DNA of 64,000 nt from Armigeres subalbatus (lineage: Eukaryota; Arthropoda; Insecta; Diptera; Culicidae), in contig NC_085139.1 of NCBI RefSeq assembly GCF_024139115.2, positions 107,733,935-107,797,934 on the forward strand. Reading direction: 5' to 3'. Position 1 is the first letter of the stretch, and every line of letters begins with the position of its first letter. Positions 47,128 to 58,270 of this stretch are shown here, piece by piece. The notes beneath the pieces are model-generated. The model saw nothing but the letters and a program-made list of their open reading frames with translations, had not been told where the DNA came from and did no database searches. The position numbers and the translations under genes are program-made.

Positions 47128-49070
47128 TTAATGGATCCAAATAATTGTGTGAAAGCTCTAAATTGGAATGCCCGCTCTCTAAAGGGTAAGGAAGATGAAT
47201 TATTCAACTTCCTTTCAGTTCATAATGTGCATATTGCCATTATAACTGAAACGTATTTAAAACCAGGACTCTCCATTAAAAGAGATCCAAATTATTTTAT
47301 CTACAGAAATGATCGTCTTGACAGCGCCTGTGGTGGGGTCGCCATCGTCATTAATAGACGTATCAAACATAAATTATTTTCTTCGTTCGAAACCAAAGTT
47401 TTTGAAACCTTGGGAGTTTCTGTTGAAACAAATTTTGGACAATTTTCCTTCATTGCAGCCTACTTGCATTTTCAATGCAATGGGCAGCAAAAGAATTTGT
47501 TGAAAGCTGATCTTCAAATTCTAACTCGCAACAAATCTAAATTCTTCGTAATTGGTGACTTCAATGCCAAACACCGTTCATGGAATAATGCTCAAAGCAA
47601 TTCCAACGGCAAAATTTTATTTGAAGATTGTTCTGCGAGACATAGAGCTGATTGGGATTTATATAAAAGATATATCGATAGGAATTTTGACGTTGTTATT
47701 CCTTTGGATACCAAAAGGGATATTGTGCCCATAATTTTAGTCTAGGTCCAATTGAGGATCAGGTTACACGGAGCTTCGAAGACATTCTCAATCAAGAGAA
47801 TGTTTTCGACCCTTCGTTGGGAACTAATTTGTGAAGTGAGATCTATTTCTAGAAAATTTAAAAATATGAAAGCCCCGGGTGATGATGGTATTTTCTACAT
47901 ACTTACTTATCAAAAACCTTCCTATTTATCCTTTTTGGTTAATTTATTTAACAAATGTTTTCAATTGGCATACTTTCCAGATAAATGGAAAAAACGCCAA
48001 AGTTGTTCCAATTTTGAAGCCGGACAAAAATCCAGCTGAGGCTTCTGGTTATCACCCAATCAGTTTGCTTTCTTCAATAAGTAAACTGTTTGAAAAGACT
48101 ATTTTAAATAGAATGATGGTTCATGTTAATAACAATTCTATCTTTGCTGATGAGAAATTTGCTTTTCGCCATGGGCATTCAACCACCCATCAGTTATTAA
48201 GAGAAACGAATTTAATTCGGCTCAACAAATCTGAAGGATATTCGACTGGAGTTGCTCTTCTTGATATAGAGAAAGCATTTGACAGTGTTTGGCATGAAGG
48301 TTTGATTGTAAAATTGATGAATTTTAATTTTCCTCTGTACATCATTAAACTAATCCAAAATTATTTATCAGATCGCTCACTTCAGGTAAACTATCAGAAT
48401 TGCAAATCTTTGTTTGCAGATGACACGGGCCTTTCAGCCAAAGAGCGAAGCCTTCGTGTCATTTGTAGTAGATTGCAAAAAAGTTTGGATATTTTCTCCA
48501 CTTACTTGCGAAAATGGAAAATTTCCCCGAATGCTTCCAAAACTCAGCTTATAATCTTCCCACATAAGTCGAGAGCTTCCTATTTGAAACCTTCTAGCAG
48601 ACATATTGTCACTATGAATGGGGTTCCAATTAATTGGTCTAACGAAGCCAAATACTTAGGACTTCTGTTGGACCAAAAACTAACTTTAAAAATCACATTG
48701 AAGGCCTTCAAGCCAAATGTAATAAATATATTAAGTGTCTATATCCACTTATAAACAGAAAATCAAAACTTTGCCTTAAGAACAAACTTTTACAAAACAA
48801 AAAAACAAACAAATTTTTAGACCAGCCATGTTGTATGCTGTGCCAATATGGACTAGTTGCTGCAATACCAGAAAGAAGGAACTTCAGAGGATTCAAAATA
48901 AAATTTTGAAAATGATTCCGATGTTGCCTCCGCTAGATAGTACAGAATTTCTAATATTGAGACATTGCCACAAACGTTTAATAAAATAATTTCCAATTTT
49001 AGACAAAAATCGTAGCAATCATCTATTGGAACGATTAGCTCCTTGTACCCTTAGTACCCTTATGTCGAAT
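47128..49070 (+). pseudogene. Juan-type ORF2: endonuclease and RT (broken)
   Basis: Starts near ATG 47131. Endonuclease: ALNWNARSLKGKEDELFNFL, IITETYLKPG, GGVAIVINRRI, FVIGDFNAKHRSWNN near 47555. The catalytic Asp/His end of the domain is lost in a deletion near 47640. RT: from 48000, with ISLLSSISKLFEKTIL, FAFRHGHSTTHQLL, LLDIEKAFDSVWH and LFADDTGLSA near 48410-48435. About 40-50 residues upstream of FADD are deleted. A thumb-like region (EAKYLGLLLDQKL) continues to 48754, then several frameshifts to about 49070. No RNase H, as expected for Jockey. Confidence 0.8.
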
Positions 49071-49152
49071 TTACTATACGGCATTCACCTTCATTCAACA
49101 TTTAGCATCTAAGAATTTGTCATTATAATAAATACCCATATCCAATTGAATC

Positions 49153-49390
49153 AATTGTTTCAGATACTACATAAGTCCATTTTAACTATTCCGATATAAC
49201 AATAAAAAGCTTTTTTTCAACAAACAGGCGCCGAAAATTAGATATTTTTTATAGAGGCCAATGTAGTTATAGGTCAAAGTCAACGACGGGGGTACTAGCA
49301 ATTCAGAAATTGCAACCGATGCTCGCTAATAACTCTTCAAAGTTTAACAAAAATCATTCATATGCAGTTACTCAAACAAACGGTTCACTT
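49153..49390. mobile_element. Second copy of the 1505-1870 MITE family
   Basis: The left end has ACTACATAAGTCCATTTTA and ACAATAAAAAGCTTTTTTTC; the right end has ATGCAGTTACTCAAACAAAC. It is shorter and more diverged than the copy at 1505. Confidence 0.55.
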
Positions 49391-49508
49391 ACTTCTCGTT
49401 CAGTTTCACCAGCTACTGACTGAAACATTCTACCTTCGCAGACAAAATGTGCCATCTAAGCATTTTAATGCGTGAACAGCTCTATCACTTTTCAATTACT
49501 GACTCAAC

Positions 49509-50107
49509 ATGGACGATCCACAAAGGTATGTTTTATGACGTGATCTGAGATTCGGATGATTTTATCGTAAATCTGTCTTCTAGGAGCACCATCGGCGACA
49601 GTCTGATCCGAGAGTACTCCAGTGAAACGTTCTGCCGGTTGTGTTTCTCACAAATCCACGAACTGCATCGCGTATTTCCCCCGAACGGGCAGCCAAATAA
49701 GCTGCTAGTGCGAAAGATTCAATACTGTACCAACATCGATATCACGTTCGGGAAGGATAGCAACGCGTGTGTCTGTACCAAATGTATCGCACTGGTGGAA
49801 GAATTCTTTCGCTTCAAGCAATTATGCAGCTCCAATGAGCAGTGGCTGGAAATATACGACGGGGGACATCATGTGGCGTCAGGGCGTAGATCGTCATCGG
49901 TGGCCCTTTGCCGGACACCTCCGAATCCCTCCTTGATGGAAAGTTTGAACACTAATGATTCGCTGATTACCATCGATTTGGAGAATGTGGCCAGCGCTGA
50001 GTTGCTTAACAATGATACCCTGCAGACCAATTCTAGTAAGTGTCTCGTTATTGTAGATTTAGTGACTGTTACATAATTAACCGATTCTAGGGTGTACTCC
50101 AAGATGA
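49509..50107 (+). CDS. ZAD-domain protein, N-terminal exons
   Basis: ZAD domains are zinc-coordinating dimerisation modules at the N-terminus of many insect C2H2 transcription factors. ATG at 49509 opens a 17-bp coding exon (to 49525), with donor GTATG. The acceptor TTCTAG ends at 49583 and exon 2 runs from 49584 to 50035. The ZAD has CRLCF near 49634 and CVCTKCIALVEEFFRFKQLC near 49770, so all four Cys are present. A donor GTAAGT at 50036 could pair with an acceptor ending 50090, ending at TGA 50105-50107. It could also splice to an exon outside the window; unspliced, the frame stops at 50076. No C2H2 fingers are found, so the protein may be incomplete here. Confidence 0.7.
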
Positions 50108-50840
50108 ATTCGTCTAATTAGCTCCAATTGCTATAGGGAACCGGTGCTGATGATGCATTCTAACTTGTGTTATACAGCTGAGTAAAAAAATCATGGCCCC
50201 CAGAAGCGAAACAAAGTGTTTTATCATAGCTTGGTAGGAGAGGGGTGGGGGCAGGATGTTTTCGATCATTCAGTAATCTGGGTTCAATTATTAAGTAGTT
50301 TGTCAATAACTCATTCCAGAGGCTGAATTTCGAAATGTGTTGTATGCTGGACCTCTATTACGAAGGTTTTTCTACAAATCTGCCTAATAGCTCGTTGTGT
50401 GAATTCCACTAATAACTGAGTTATAGCGCTAGTTGCAGCAATTTAGACTAAATTATTGAAATTATGTTTTTATTCAGTTTAAGTTACTGTAATGAAATGG
50501 TTAATTCATTCTTCATTCATCCAAACTAAAAAACTCAAACATGTCCATGCCAAACAACCTGTCAATGTTCGTCAATCGACTAGTCATCGAATGCAACAAG
50601 AAAGAGGCGCATCCACAAGGAAGTCAACTTGATGGCGCCGGATGGGAAAAGGGGGATACAACTTTCAATAACTTTCCTGGCAGTCTCACTACAAAAATTG
50701 TGATACAATAAAAACGATAAAAACGCAGGCTTGCTTAATCATTTTTCAAAAAAAAAGTTCGACTTTAAATCACATGTTGGCGTTGCGTTGCTGTTGGAAC
50801 CTGATTGGGCACTGTTGCGATCATACTAGGGTAGAAGCAC
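50108..50840. other. Non-coding interval after the ZAD exons
   Basis: Searched by eye for C2H2 finger motifs (CxxC...HxxxH) and found none. No repeat recognised. Confidence 0.4.
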
Positions 50841-51291
50841 TATATTTCGCCAACCTAAACGTACGTTTATCTCTCAAATTGTCGCAAAATGTAAACAAAT
50901 CTAAATATTGAAGAGGTGTCGGGATTATAATGTTAAACAGGTCCTTACCTAGCAGATCTGATTCAATAATGACGATAAACTATTGCTAATTTATATAAAT
51001 ATGCCGTTTAATTAGCAAGTATTCTGATTCAATTTTCGCCACCTCCGTGATCTAGTTTTCGCCGACCCCTTTCTAGTTATCATAAAATGATGGTTTGAAC
51101 GGTTATTTAATCCACTAACGCCCGGAGCTTAGACAACACGTATTGCGCGCTCACAAAATCTGTTTTAAATAGACGAATCCAAATAAAAATAAGAAGAAAG
51201 AAAATTAACTCAGGGTAAAATTTCAGAAATATGAATGGAATTTCACCAGTGACGAGAATTGAAACCGTTAGTAATCGCATTTCTGAACAGT

Positions 51292-53912
51292 TTTTTTTTT
51301 TTTTATCTATTGCGTTTATTTGACAGACTCAGGCGTGTATAACACTTAACGGAGCCGAGACTTATGATATTTACAATCGATATCATCTTATTATCAACAG
51401 TTAGTAAAGGGAAAGGGTATAGACCAAGATACTCGTGGCGACTCAAGGTTAGATTGCGTAATTTCAGGACGGACTAGGTTGGGATTTAGGTTTGAGGTAT
51501 TACAGCTGCTCATCCGGGTATTTGACGTCATTAACGGTATAGCGTAGCGTCGGGCTCGAGTTGTGGTTCGTCAGGGAGCATCTTCCGGATGGCCATAGCT
51601 TCGTATTACACAGAACAATAAGACAAAAACAAAACAAAAACGAGAAAGAAAAAAAAATAGGGGAATTAGACTTTTATGTCAGACGAGCAAAAAAGGCATA
51701 GATGGCCTGCATATAAACCACATCGCGATCCCCCAAAACACCTCTTAGTTCCCTGTAGGGTTGTTTACCTCGGTCCACAAGGGTATCCAATAGTTGCTCT
51801 CTGGAGGCGTCGTTTTCCGAGCAATACCAAACTACGTGATCGATGTCATCGTAACCGGCTCCACACTTACATAGGTTGCTATCGACCAGGTTTATTCTAT
51901 AGAGGTGTGCGTTTAGTGAATAGTGATTGGACATAAGTCTCGACATCGTGCGAATGAAGCCTCGGCTTAAGTCCTCACCTCTGAACCACGCTCGCGCAGA
52001 AACTTTGGGAACTATGGAAAACAGCCACCGTCCAAGTTCATTGTGTGACCAAATCATTTGCCAATTTTGAAGAGTACTCTGACGGACTAATGGAAAAAAC
52101 TCGTTGTTCGAGATTTGTCTATCATAAACTTCACCTTCCTGTGCGCCCACCTTTGCTAGCGAGTCCGCCTTCTCATTGCCATAGATTAGGCAATGGGATG
52201 GGACCCATACAAAGGTAATCTTGAATGATCTTTCGACCAAATCACGCATATGCTCTCTTACAGTTGTAAGAAAGTAAGATGCGTGCTTAACAGGTTTCAT
52301 CGACCGGAGTGCCTCGATAGAACTAAGACTATCCGAGAAGATGAAATAATGGTCTACGGGCTGATCGGAAATTATCCCCAAAGCGAAATTAATTGCTGCC
52401 AGCTCAGCAACATAAACCGAACACGGTTCTTGAAGTTTTCGGAAGGTGGTTGAATTTACATTGAAAACACCGAAGCCAGTGGATCCGTTGATGCGAGAAC
52501 CATCAGTGAAGTATCTGTTATTGCAATTGACATGTTCATATTTTTCAGAAAAAATGGAAGGGATAGATATTTGTCGAAGATGATCTGGTATTCCTTGAAT
52601 AGCGTGTTTCATGGACAGATCGTATTCAATTGAGGAACTGTCATTGACGAAGTGAACTCGAGGTGGATTATAACATGGAAGACATAGATCTGACGATATG
52701 TAGTTGAGATAGACTCGCAGATATCTTGAACGATGAGCCAGTTCAAGCATATTATCGAAGTTTTCTAATACAAGTGTGTTACTTGTTCCACATTTGATCA
52801 GTATTCTAAGTGAGAGCTCCCAGTAACGGTGCTTTAAAGGAGTGACTCCAGCAAGCACCTCCAGGCTCATGTTATGCGTTGAATGCATACAGCCAAGAGC
52901 AATACGCAAACAGCGATATTGAATTCGTTCCAATTTGATTAGGTGGCACTCAGCTACTGAGAGGAAGCAGAAAGAGCCATACTCTAAAACAGAGAGAATA
53001 GTCGTTTTATATAGTTTGATGAGGTCTTCCGGGTGAACGCCCTACCAAGTTCCGGAGATAGAACGAAGAAAATTGATCCTTTTTCGGCATTTCTCTATCA
53101 AATAATCAATATGGGTTTTCCAGGTACACTTGGAATCAAACCAGACTCCAAGGTATTTAGAAGATAAAGATTGGTTTATGTCATCTTTCAACAGCTTGAG
53201 TTTCAGTTGAGCTGGATACCGCTTCTTAGTAAACACTACCAATTGAGTTTTTTTGCGGAGAGAACTCGATCCCTAAATGTCTGGCCCAAACAGTCAGGTT
53301 ATTTAGGGAATTTTGCAATGGTCTTTGCAGGACATTTGCACATGAACCTCTTAGGAAGATCACGGCATCATCTGCAAGTTGTCTAAGCGTGCATTGTCCT
53401 TCCAAACAATTGTCAATATCTTTAACATAGAAATTGTACAGCAAGGACTTAAACATGAACCTTGGGAAGGCCCATGTAGCTATTTCTGGAAGTTGTCAGA
53501 GTGCCGAGAGTAAAGTTCATGTGTTTTACTGACAACAAATTGTACAAGAAATTATTCAAAATAACGGGTAATCCACTACTGTGCAGATTGTCTGACAGTA
53601 CTTCTATGGAAACTGTATCAAAAGCGCCCTTAATATCCAAACAAACTGAAGCCAGTTGTTCCTTGTGCGCATAGGCCAGCTGTATATCTGAAGAGAGCAA
53701 CGCTTGACAATCATTTGTTCCTTTACCTTTTCGAAAACCGAATTGAGTATTTGACAGTAATGCATTTTGCTCGACCCAATGGTCAATTCTTGAAAGGATC
53801 ATTTTCTCCAATAATTTCCTCATGCACGACAGCATGGCAATCGGTCGGTATGAATTGTGATCAGACACTGGTTTCCCAGGCTTTTGAATAGCTATTACTT
53901 TGACCTGTCTAT
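51292..53912 (-). mobile_element. 5'-truncated LINE, same family as LINE A (copy B)
   Basis: The 3' tail T run is at 51291-51304. The sequence is closely similar to LINE A from its 3' end to the point matching about 5593 in LINE A, where it stops (53905-53912). I found no convincing target duplication. It is less decayed than LINE A. Confidence 0.85.
51674..53912 (-). pseudogene. LINE copy B ORF2: partial RT, intact RNase H and C-terminus
   Basis: The minus-strand frame 52933-51674 (419 codons) is open. It contains RNase H with FTDGSRINGSTGFGVF, YVAELAAINFAL, SDSLSSIEALRSM and GNEKADSLAK, then SRLMSNHYSLNAHLYRI and the Cys/His tail CKCGAGYDDIDHVVWYC, ending at the ORF2 stop. Upstream RT pieces occur at 53868-53449 (SYRPIAMLSCMRKLLEK, LDIKGAFDTVS) and 53456-53226 (catalytic box LADDAVIF). 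Frameshifts lie near 53455, 53240 and 53040. This copy defines the true C-terminus used to read LINE A. Confidence 0.85.
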
Positions 53913-54369
53913 TGTATACTGGTCATAATTTTAAAGGTTTGATCAGTTTTTCCAGCATTTGTTTATTTTGGTCTGTTCTTCAAACGGATAAAAACTGCTA
54001 TTTTTAGATGCATTTTTCGTCAGTAATCGTAGAATTACAATAACAACATTTTTAGTTAACGTATGCATGTTTACTAGAGCTGTGCGATTGTTTAATACAA
54101 TTAGGTAAAATATTCCACTAGAGCTTAAAAAAAACTACTTGTTTTACCAAGTTGGCGAAATATAACACAGGGGCGATGTTGGGCGGTAAGACGAATAAGT
54201 AGATTTCGTTAATTTATTCTGGGATGTCCGAAAGAATTACAGAATTCCTGATAATACTAGTATTACCCAGAGTCGTTAGGTGACGTTAGGTGACCACTAG
54301 GTATAATATTGAAAGTAGTTTAGAACTTAAATGAACGCGAATTCAATAGAAAAATATATTAACTCGTGT

Positions 54370-57300
54370 CGCAATGGATTTGTTATTAGTAGCTAAGGTT
54401 TCAATAAAAAAAATCATTCCGTTGTACGTATTCAACCTAACAAGTTGTGGTAGTATTTTGCTCTGCAATAGGTTATGGGCCCAGCAATTGGACCATAACC
54501 GGAGTCGTTTGGAAGAAGTTTATTTTCAAAAAAAAAAACCCATCAAAAAACTTTATCAAATTGAAGTACATATTCGCAAACTGAAGCTGAGATGTCGCAC
54601 CCTGGTAATGAAGTCCAGCAGAATGGAAGGATCGCAGCTAAAGCAGGAAGCGTTTGTGTTGGCGGAGAGCAATAACTATAGCTTGGTGCTGGATGCGACC
54701 GATGCACGAGGTGCATGGAAGAAACTGGAATCAGCATTCCAAGACAGCGGCTTGAACAGAAAAAAATGGGTTGCTAAGGAAATTCACTTCGATACGTCTT
54801 GTCAACAGTCCAAGTGTCGTGGTCTACGTCGATGAGCTGATGAGTACGAGCCACAAGCTAGCGTCAGTAGGATTTAAAGTGGATGATTCCTGGTTGGCCG
54901 CAATGCTCCTAATGGGTTTGCCGGAAAATTATGAGCCTATGATAATGGGCCTCGAGGCTTCTGGCTTTGCACTAATTCAAAATACTTCAAGATGTCAAGA
55001 TCGAACGTGGCGGTATGAGTTGCGCCAGAAGAAGAAGAGAAGAAGGGGCATCAAGCTTGTACCAAAAACCGGTAAGCCGATGGCAATAGAGCACAAAATC
55101 AACGAGAAAACGTGTTTTAACTGCAAAAAACCGGGCTATTTGGCTGCAAAGTGCCCGGAGAAGCAACCGCAAACTAAGCCCAACAAGCACAAAGGTCTTT
55201 GTTATATTTTGCCATGGGAAACATGAGCATCAGTGAATGGTATCGCTAGTCAAGTTGAAAACCGAAATGGGGGACTATCGAAGTTGGATTTTTCTCGCAA
55301 TCCGTACGTAAAACCTAACTTCGCTAGTAGTGCGCTAGTCTAATTAGGCCCTAATTAGACTAGCGCGCCACTAGCGAAGTTATGTTTGACGTACGGTTTG
55401 CATGAAAAATCAAACTTCGCTAGTCCCCTATTCCGGTTTTCAACTTAATTGAGTATATTTTGATTTCGGTGCCACTAGCCACATGGCACGGCCGGATCAA
55501 AAGTTCATTGGTGAAATGCGGATGCATCACAAGGCTGGAACAGCGAACAACACCTGTATGAAGGCTATAGCAAAGGGTTTCGTGGTGCTGGATAGTAACG
55601 ATGTCAGTGAAGTTCTAAAAATCTCTGATCCAACCATCCATCCAGCCATCAACTTGCTATCAGTGAGTGCAATCTGCAAAAAGGGAAATACCTACTGTCA
55701 TTTTCACTAAGGAGAAATGCAAAGTTTGGGATGCTGATGGTGATCTGGTCGTCAGCGGTGTTTATTTATTTATTTAGAGAAATCGTTTTTGGCCGGCGGT
55801 ATAGAGCTTTGGCATCGACGTTTGGATGGGGCATCTTCATGAAGGTGCCCTGTAAACGCTGAAAGAAATTCCGAATGGAATCGACTTTCAGAATGGGTAT
55901 CTAGCAGACTGTATTGCTTGTCTGGAAGGAAAACATGTGAGGCGTTCGTTCTCACGCAGTGAATCAAGAGCTGAAGAGCTTTTGGAGTTGGTACACTCCG
56001 ACCTCTGCGGTCCAATAGAGGTTCCAACGTTAGGAGAAAGCCGTTTTTTATTACGTTCCTAGACGATGCAAGCAGGCGAGTGGTGGTTTATTTTGTGAAG
56101 TATAAAAACCAAGCACTTGCAGCGTTCAAGTCATTCAAGGTCAAAGCAGAGAGAGAAGGTGGTAAAAAGCTAAAAATCTTGCGCACAGGAACGGAGTATG
56201 TGAACGCAGATTTTTGGAAGCTTTTGGAGTCGGAAGGAATTCGTCAAAAAGTATCATGCCCATACACGCCCGAGCAGAACGGGGCAGGTGAGCGGTCGAA
56301 CCGCACACTGATGGAAAAGGCTGAACGATGCGAAGCTAGATAAGAAATTTTGGGCAGAAGCTATTTCGACTTCTGCCTATGACGTCCTACGCGTCCTACT
56401 AAAAACGAAAAGGCATGGACTAAAAAAAGCCAAACCTGGAACACCTCAAGATTGTTGGTTCTAGTGTAATTACCTTAATACCGAAAACTAAAAGGAAGAA
56501 GTTTGTTGCCAAATCTGAAAAGGGAATTTTTGTTAGCTATTGTGGAGATACGAAAGGCCACCGAGTGTACAATCCTGTGAATTGTCGTTTCAATGTTAGC
56601 AGAGATGTCGTAGTGTTGAAAAAAGGTATCGCTACCTGTCTAGAAGGATTCCAAATGAAGCCGGTAGAGTTCATGGAGCTATGTTGGGAAGAATTCACTT
56701 ATCCGTTGAACTGTAGCAAAAAATCTACCTGGTTCTGCTGTGCTTCCTGATACTATCGAGCAAGAAGAAAGTTTCAACCAAATGAGTGACAATCCTAATA
56801 ATGCTGAGGTAAAGGAGGGAGCCGTCGGTTTTGATAGATCGATGAGTGAAGTAGAAGCTTTTGAAGACACCTGTGCCAATTTTGCGATCCCATCGCAACT
56901 TAGTAGACCAGCTGATGAAACGCAGCAAGAGTCAAGGCGCAGCGGTCGGGAGCGCTGTTGTCTATGCAAGTATAAAGATTTCATTAGTTACGGTTCCTTC
57001 TCTGGAGGTACTTATTCTCTTCAGTTTCCTTCAAACAAGACGTACAATGACGAAATTGATGATCCGATGAGTTACGAAGAGGTTCTGCGGTGGCCGAGAT
57101 GTAGTGGATGAGATGTAGCCTGGATGTAGTGCTGCAAGAGTTTGGACTGAAGATGTCAAGTATCGACCCCAAGCATCGTTGACGATTTTTTTGATCTTTA
57201 CAAACGACAGGAAGCTGAAGAAGAAGTTGAAGGCCCATCTTCAGAATCGCTTGTGAAGAAGGCAAGCTTTGATTGAATCAACAAGCCTTCATAGAAGAAA

Positions 57301-57496
57301 TCATTCATCGATTCGGTTTGGCAAATGCCAAGTGGCAACACCAGCAGATCCAAGGAACAGATTAAATAGATCAATGGGACCGAATACAAAATCTGAGCTC
57401 AAGTTACCCGGCTCGATATCGCATTCGAAGTGAACATTGTGAGCCAGTACAGTGCCAACCCCGGACATCCTCACTGCGATGCGGTGAGATAATACG
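54370..57496 (+). pseudogene. Copia-type (Ty1/copia) gag-pol relic
   Basis: Order gag, protease, integrase, RT fits Copia. Gag pieces: QEAFVLAESNNYS near 54650 and WLAAMLLMGLPENYEPMI near 54895. The knuckle CFNCKKPGYLAAKC is near 55112; its His position is a Tyr. Protease: the active-site region GATSHM at 55468 has D-F-G where D-S/T-G is usual. Integrase: ELVHSDLCGP near 55990, TEYVNADFW near 56195, PYTPEQNGAGERSNRTL near 56260. A C-terminal integrase part and a linker follow, then the first part of RT (DPMSYEEVLR near 57062). Most of RT is deleted; IFTNDRKLKKKL near 57195 is the only later trace. Many frameshifts. No LTRs recognised. Confidence 0.75.
55252..55446. mobile_element. 195-bp palindromic (foldback) MITE
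   Basis: The whole unit is a near-perfect palindrome centred on 55349. The central arms GCGCTAGTCTAATTAGG are exact, and the ends AAGTTGAAAACCG / CGGTTTTCAACTT match. It interrupts the Copia relic between the gag knuckle and the protease. Confidence 0.8.
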
Positions 57497-57499
57497 TTA

Positions 57500-57660
57500 G
57501 GGAACATCCATAAATTACGTAACGCTTAGAGGAGGGGGGGGGTCCCTGAAGTGTGACAATCTATCCAAAAATTTCAGATGTTTCATACAAAAAGTGTGAC
57601 ATAGGGGGAGGGGGGTTGAAAATGGTCGATTTTTGCGTTACGTAATTAATGGATCTTCCC
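57500..57660. mobile_element. Harbinger-like MITE with TTA TSD
   Basis: TIRs GGGAACATCCATAAATTACG and the inverted CGTAATTAATGGATCTTCCC share about 25 bp with few mismatches, ending in GCGTTACGTAA-type sequence. TTA flanks both ends (57497-57499, 57661-57663), as expected for PIF/Harbinger. The interior has G-rich runs. It lies at the end of the Copia relic. Confidence 0.75.
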
Positions 57661-57663
57661 TTA

Positions 57664-57968
57664 TCTGAAAGGAACTATCACAAAAAAGCTCGAGTATTCG
57701 GAAAGCGGTCCAGCGGAAAAATTAATTAGTAATGCCGATTGGGGAGGAGATACGGACTACCGGAAATCTACAATTGTTTATGTTTTCATGGTGCAAGGAG
57801 GGGCAATCTCATGGTGCTTCAGAAGCAGCCTCCCCAGTTCTTTTTTTACACGGGTGGGTTTTAGTTGATTACGACCTTTTAGCGTTAATGAGACTATGAG
57901 TTAAACCTATGAAGGTGGTAATTAAAAAGCTGCGAAAAATCAGGTCAACCGGGAAATTGAAAAACCGT
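57664..57968. other. Non-coding interval between MITE and gypsy LTR
   Basis: No recognisable feature. Confidence 0.4.
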
Positions 57969-58258
57969 GTAAAAAAATATTGGGTTCAGCTCTCTCATCC
58001 TGCGAAGCGGAATATATGACTGTTGTGATAAATGGGCCGATGATTTACACAACAACAGATTAAAATCTTTATTTAAAACCAATTTCAACAATTTAAAAAA
58101 CGCGGCGTGGTTACTGTTGCAGTGGTGGTGAATGCACTTAATGAATGACTGTTGCTGTCGGCTGACAGATTGCTTCCTCTCGTTCGCTCGCTCGATAGAC
58201 GTCAGTCCACCGTTAAATAGATGGTGCGTTTCTGGGTCGTAGGGTGGTCCTCCCAACA
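57969..58258 (-). repeat. 3' LTR of the Ty3/gypsy element
   Basis: On the minus strand it begins TGTTGGGAGGACCACC directly after a purine tract and is taken to end ...TTTTTACA near 57969. A polyadenylation signal AATAAA lies at 58073-58068. The partner LTR is outside the window, so the outer limit is inferred. Confidence 0.55.
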
Positions 58259-58270
58259 CCTCCCCCTCTT
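58259..58270 (-). promoter_or_regulatory. Polypurine tract
   Basis: AAGAGGGGGAGG on the minus strand, between the pol stop codon region and the LTR start. Confidence 0.7.

Larger units (their letters stand above)
44615..49100 (+). mobile_element. Juan-type (Jockey clade) LINE with two later insertions
   Basis: ORF1 and ORF2 both match, from memory, the Juan-A element of Aedes. The 5' end is near 44615 and the 3' end near 49100; neither has a clear target duplication. Two clean insertions interrupt ORF1: a MITE at 44807-45338 and a LINE fragment at 46132-46922. The element also carries internal deletions in ORF1 (near 45960) and ORF2 (near 47640 and 48410). Confidence 0.8.
50841..54164. mobile_element. 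Inverted-repeat element split by LINE copy B
   Basis: TATATTTCGCCAAC (50841-50854) is exactly inverted at 54151-54164. Further CGCCAAC/CGCCACC/CGCCGAC-like motifs lie inside the left arm. Outer ends and target duplication are unclear. Arms 50855-51290 and 53913-54150 are AT-rich and non-coding. Confidence 0.4.
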
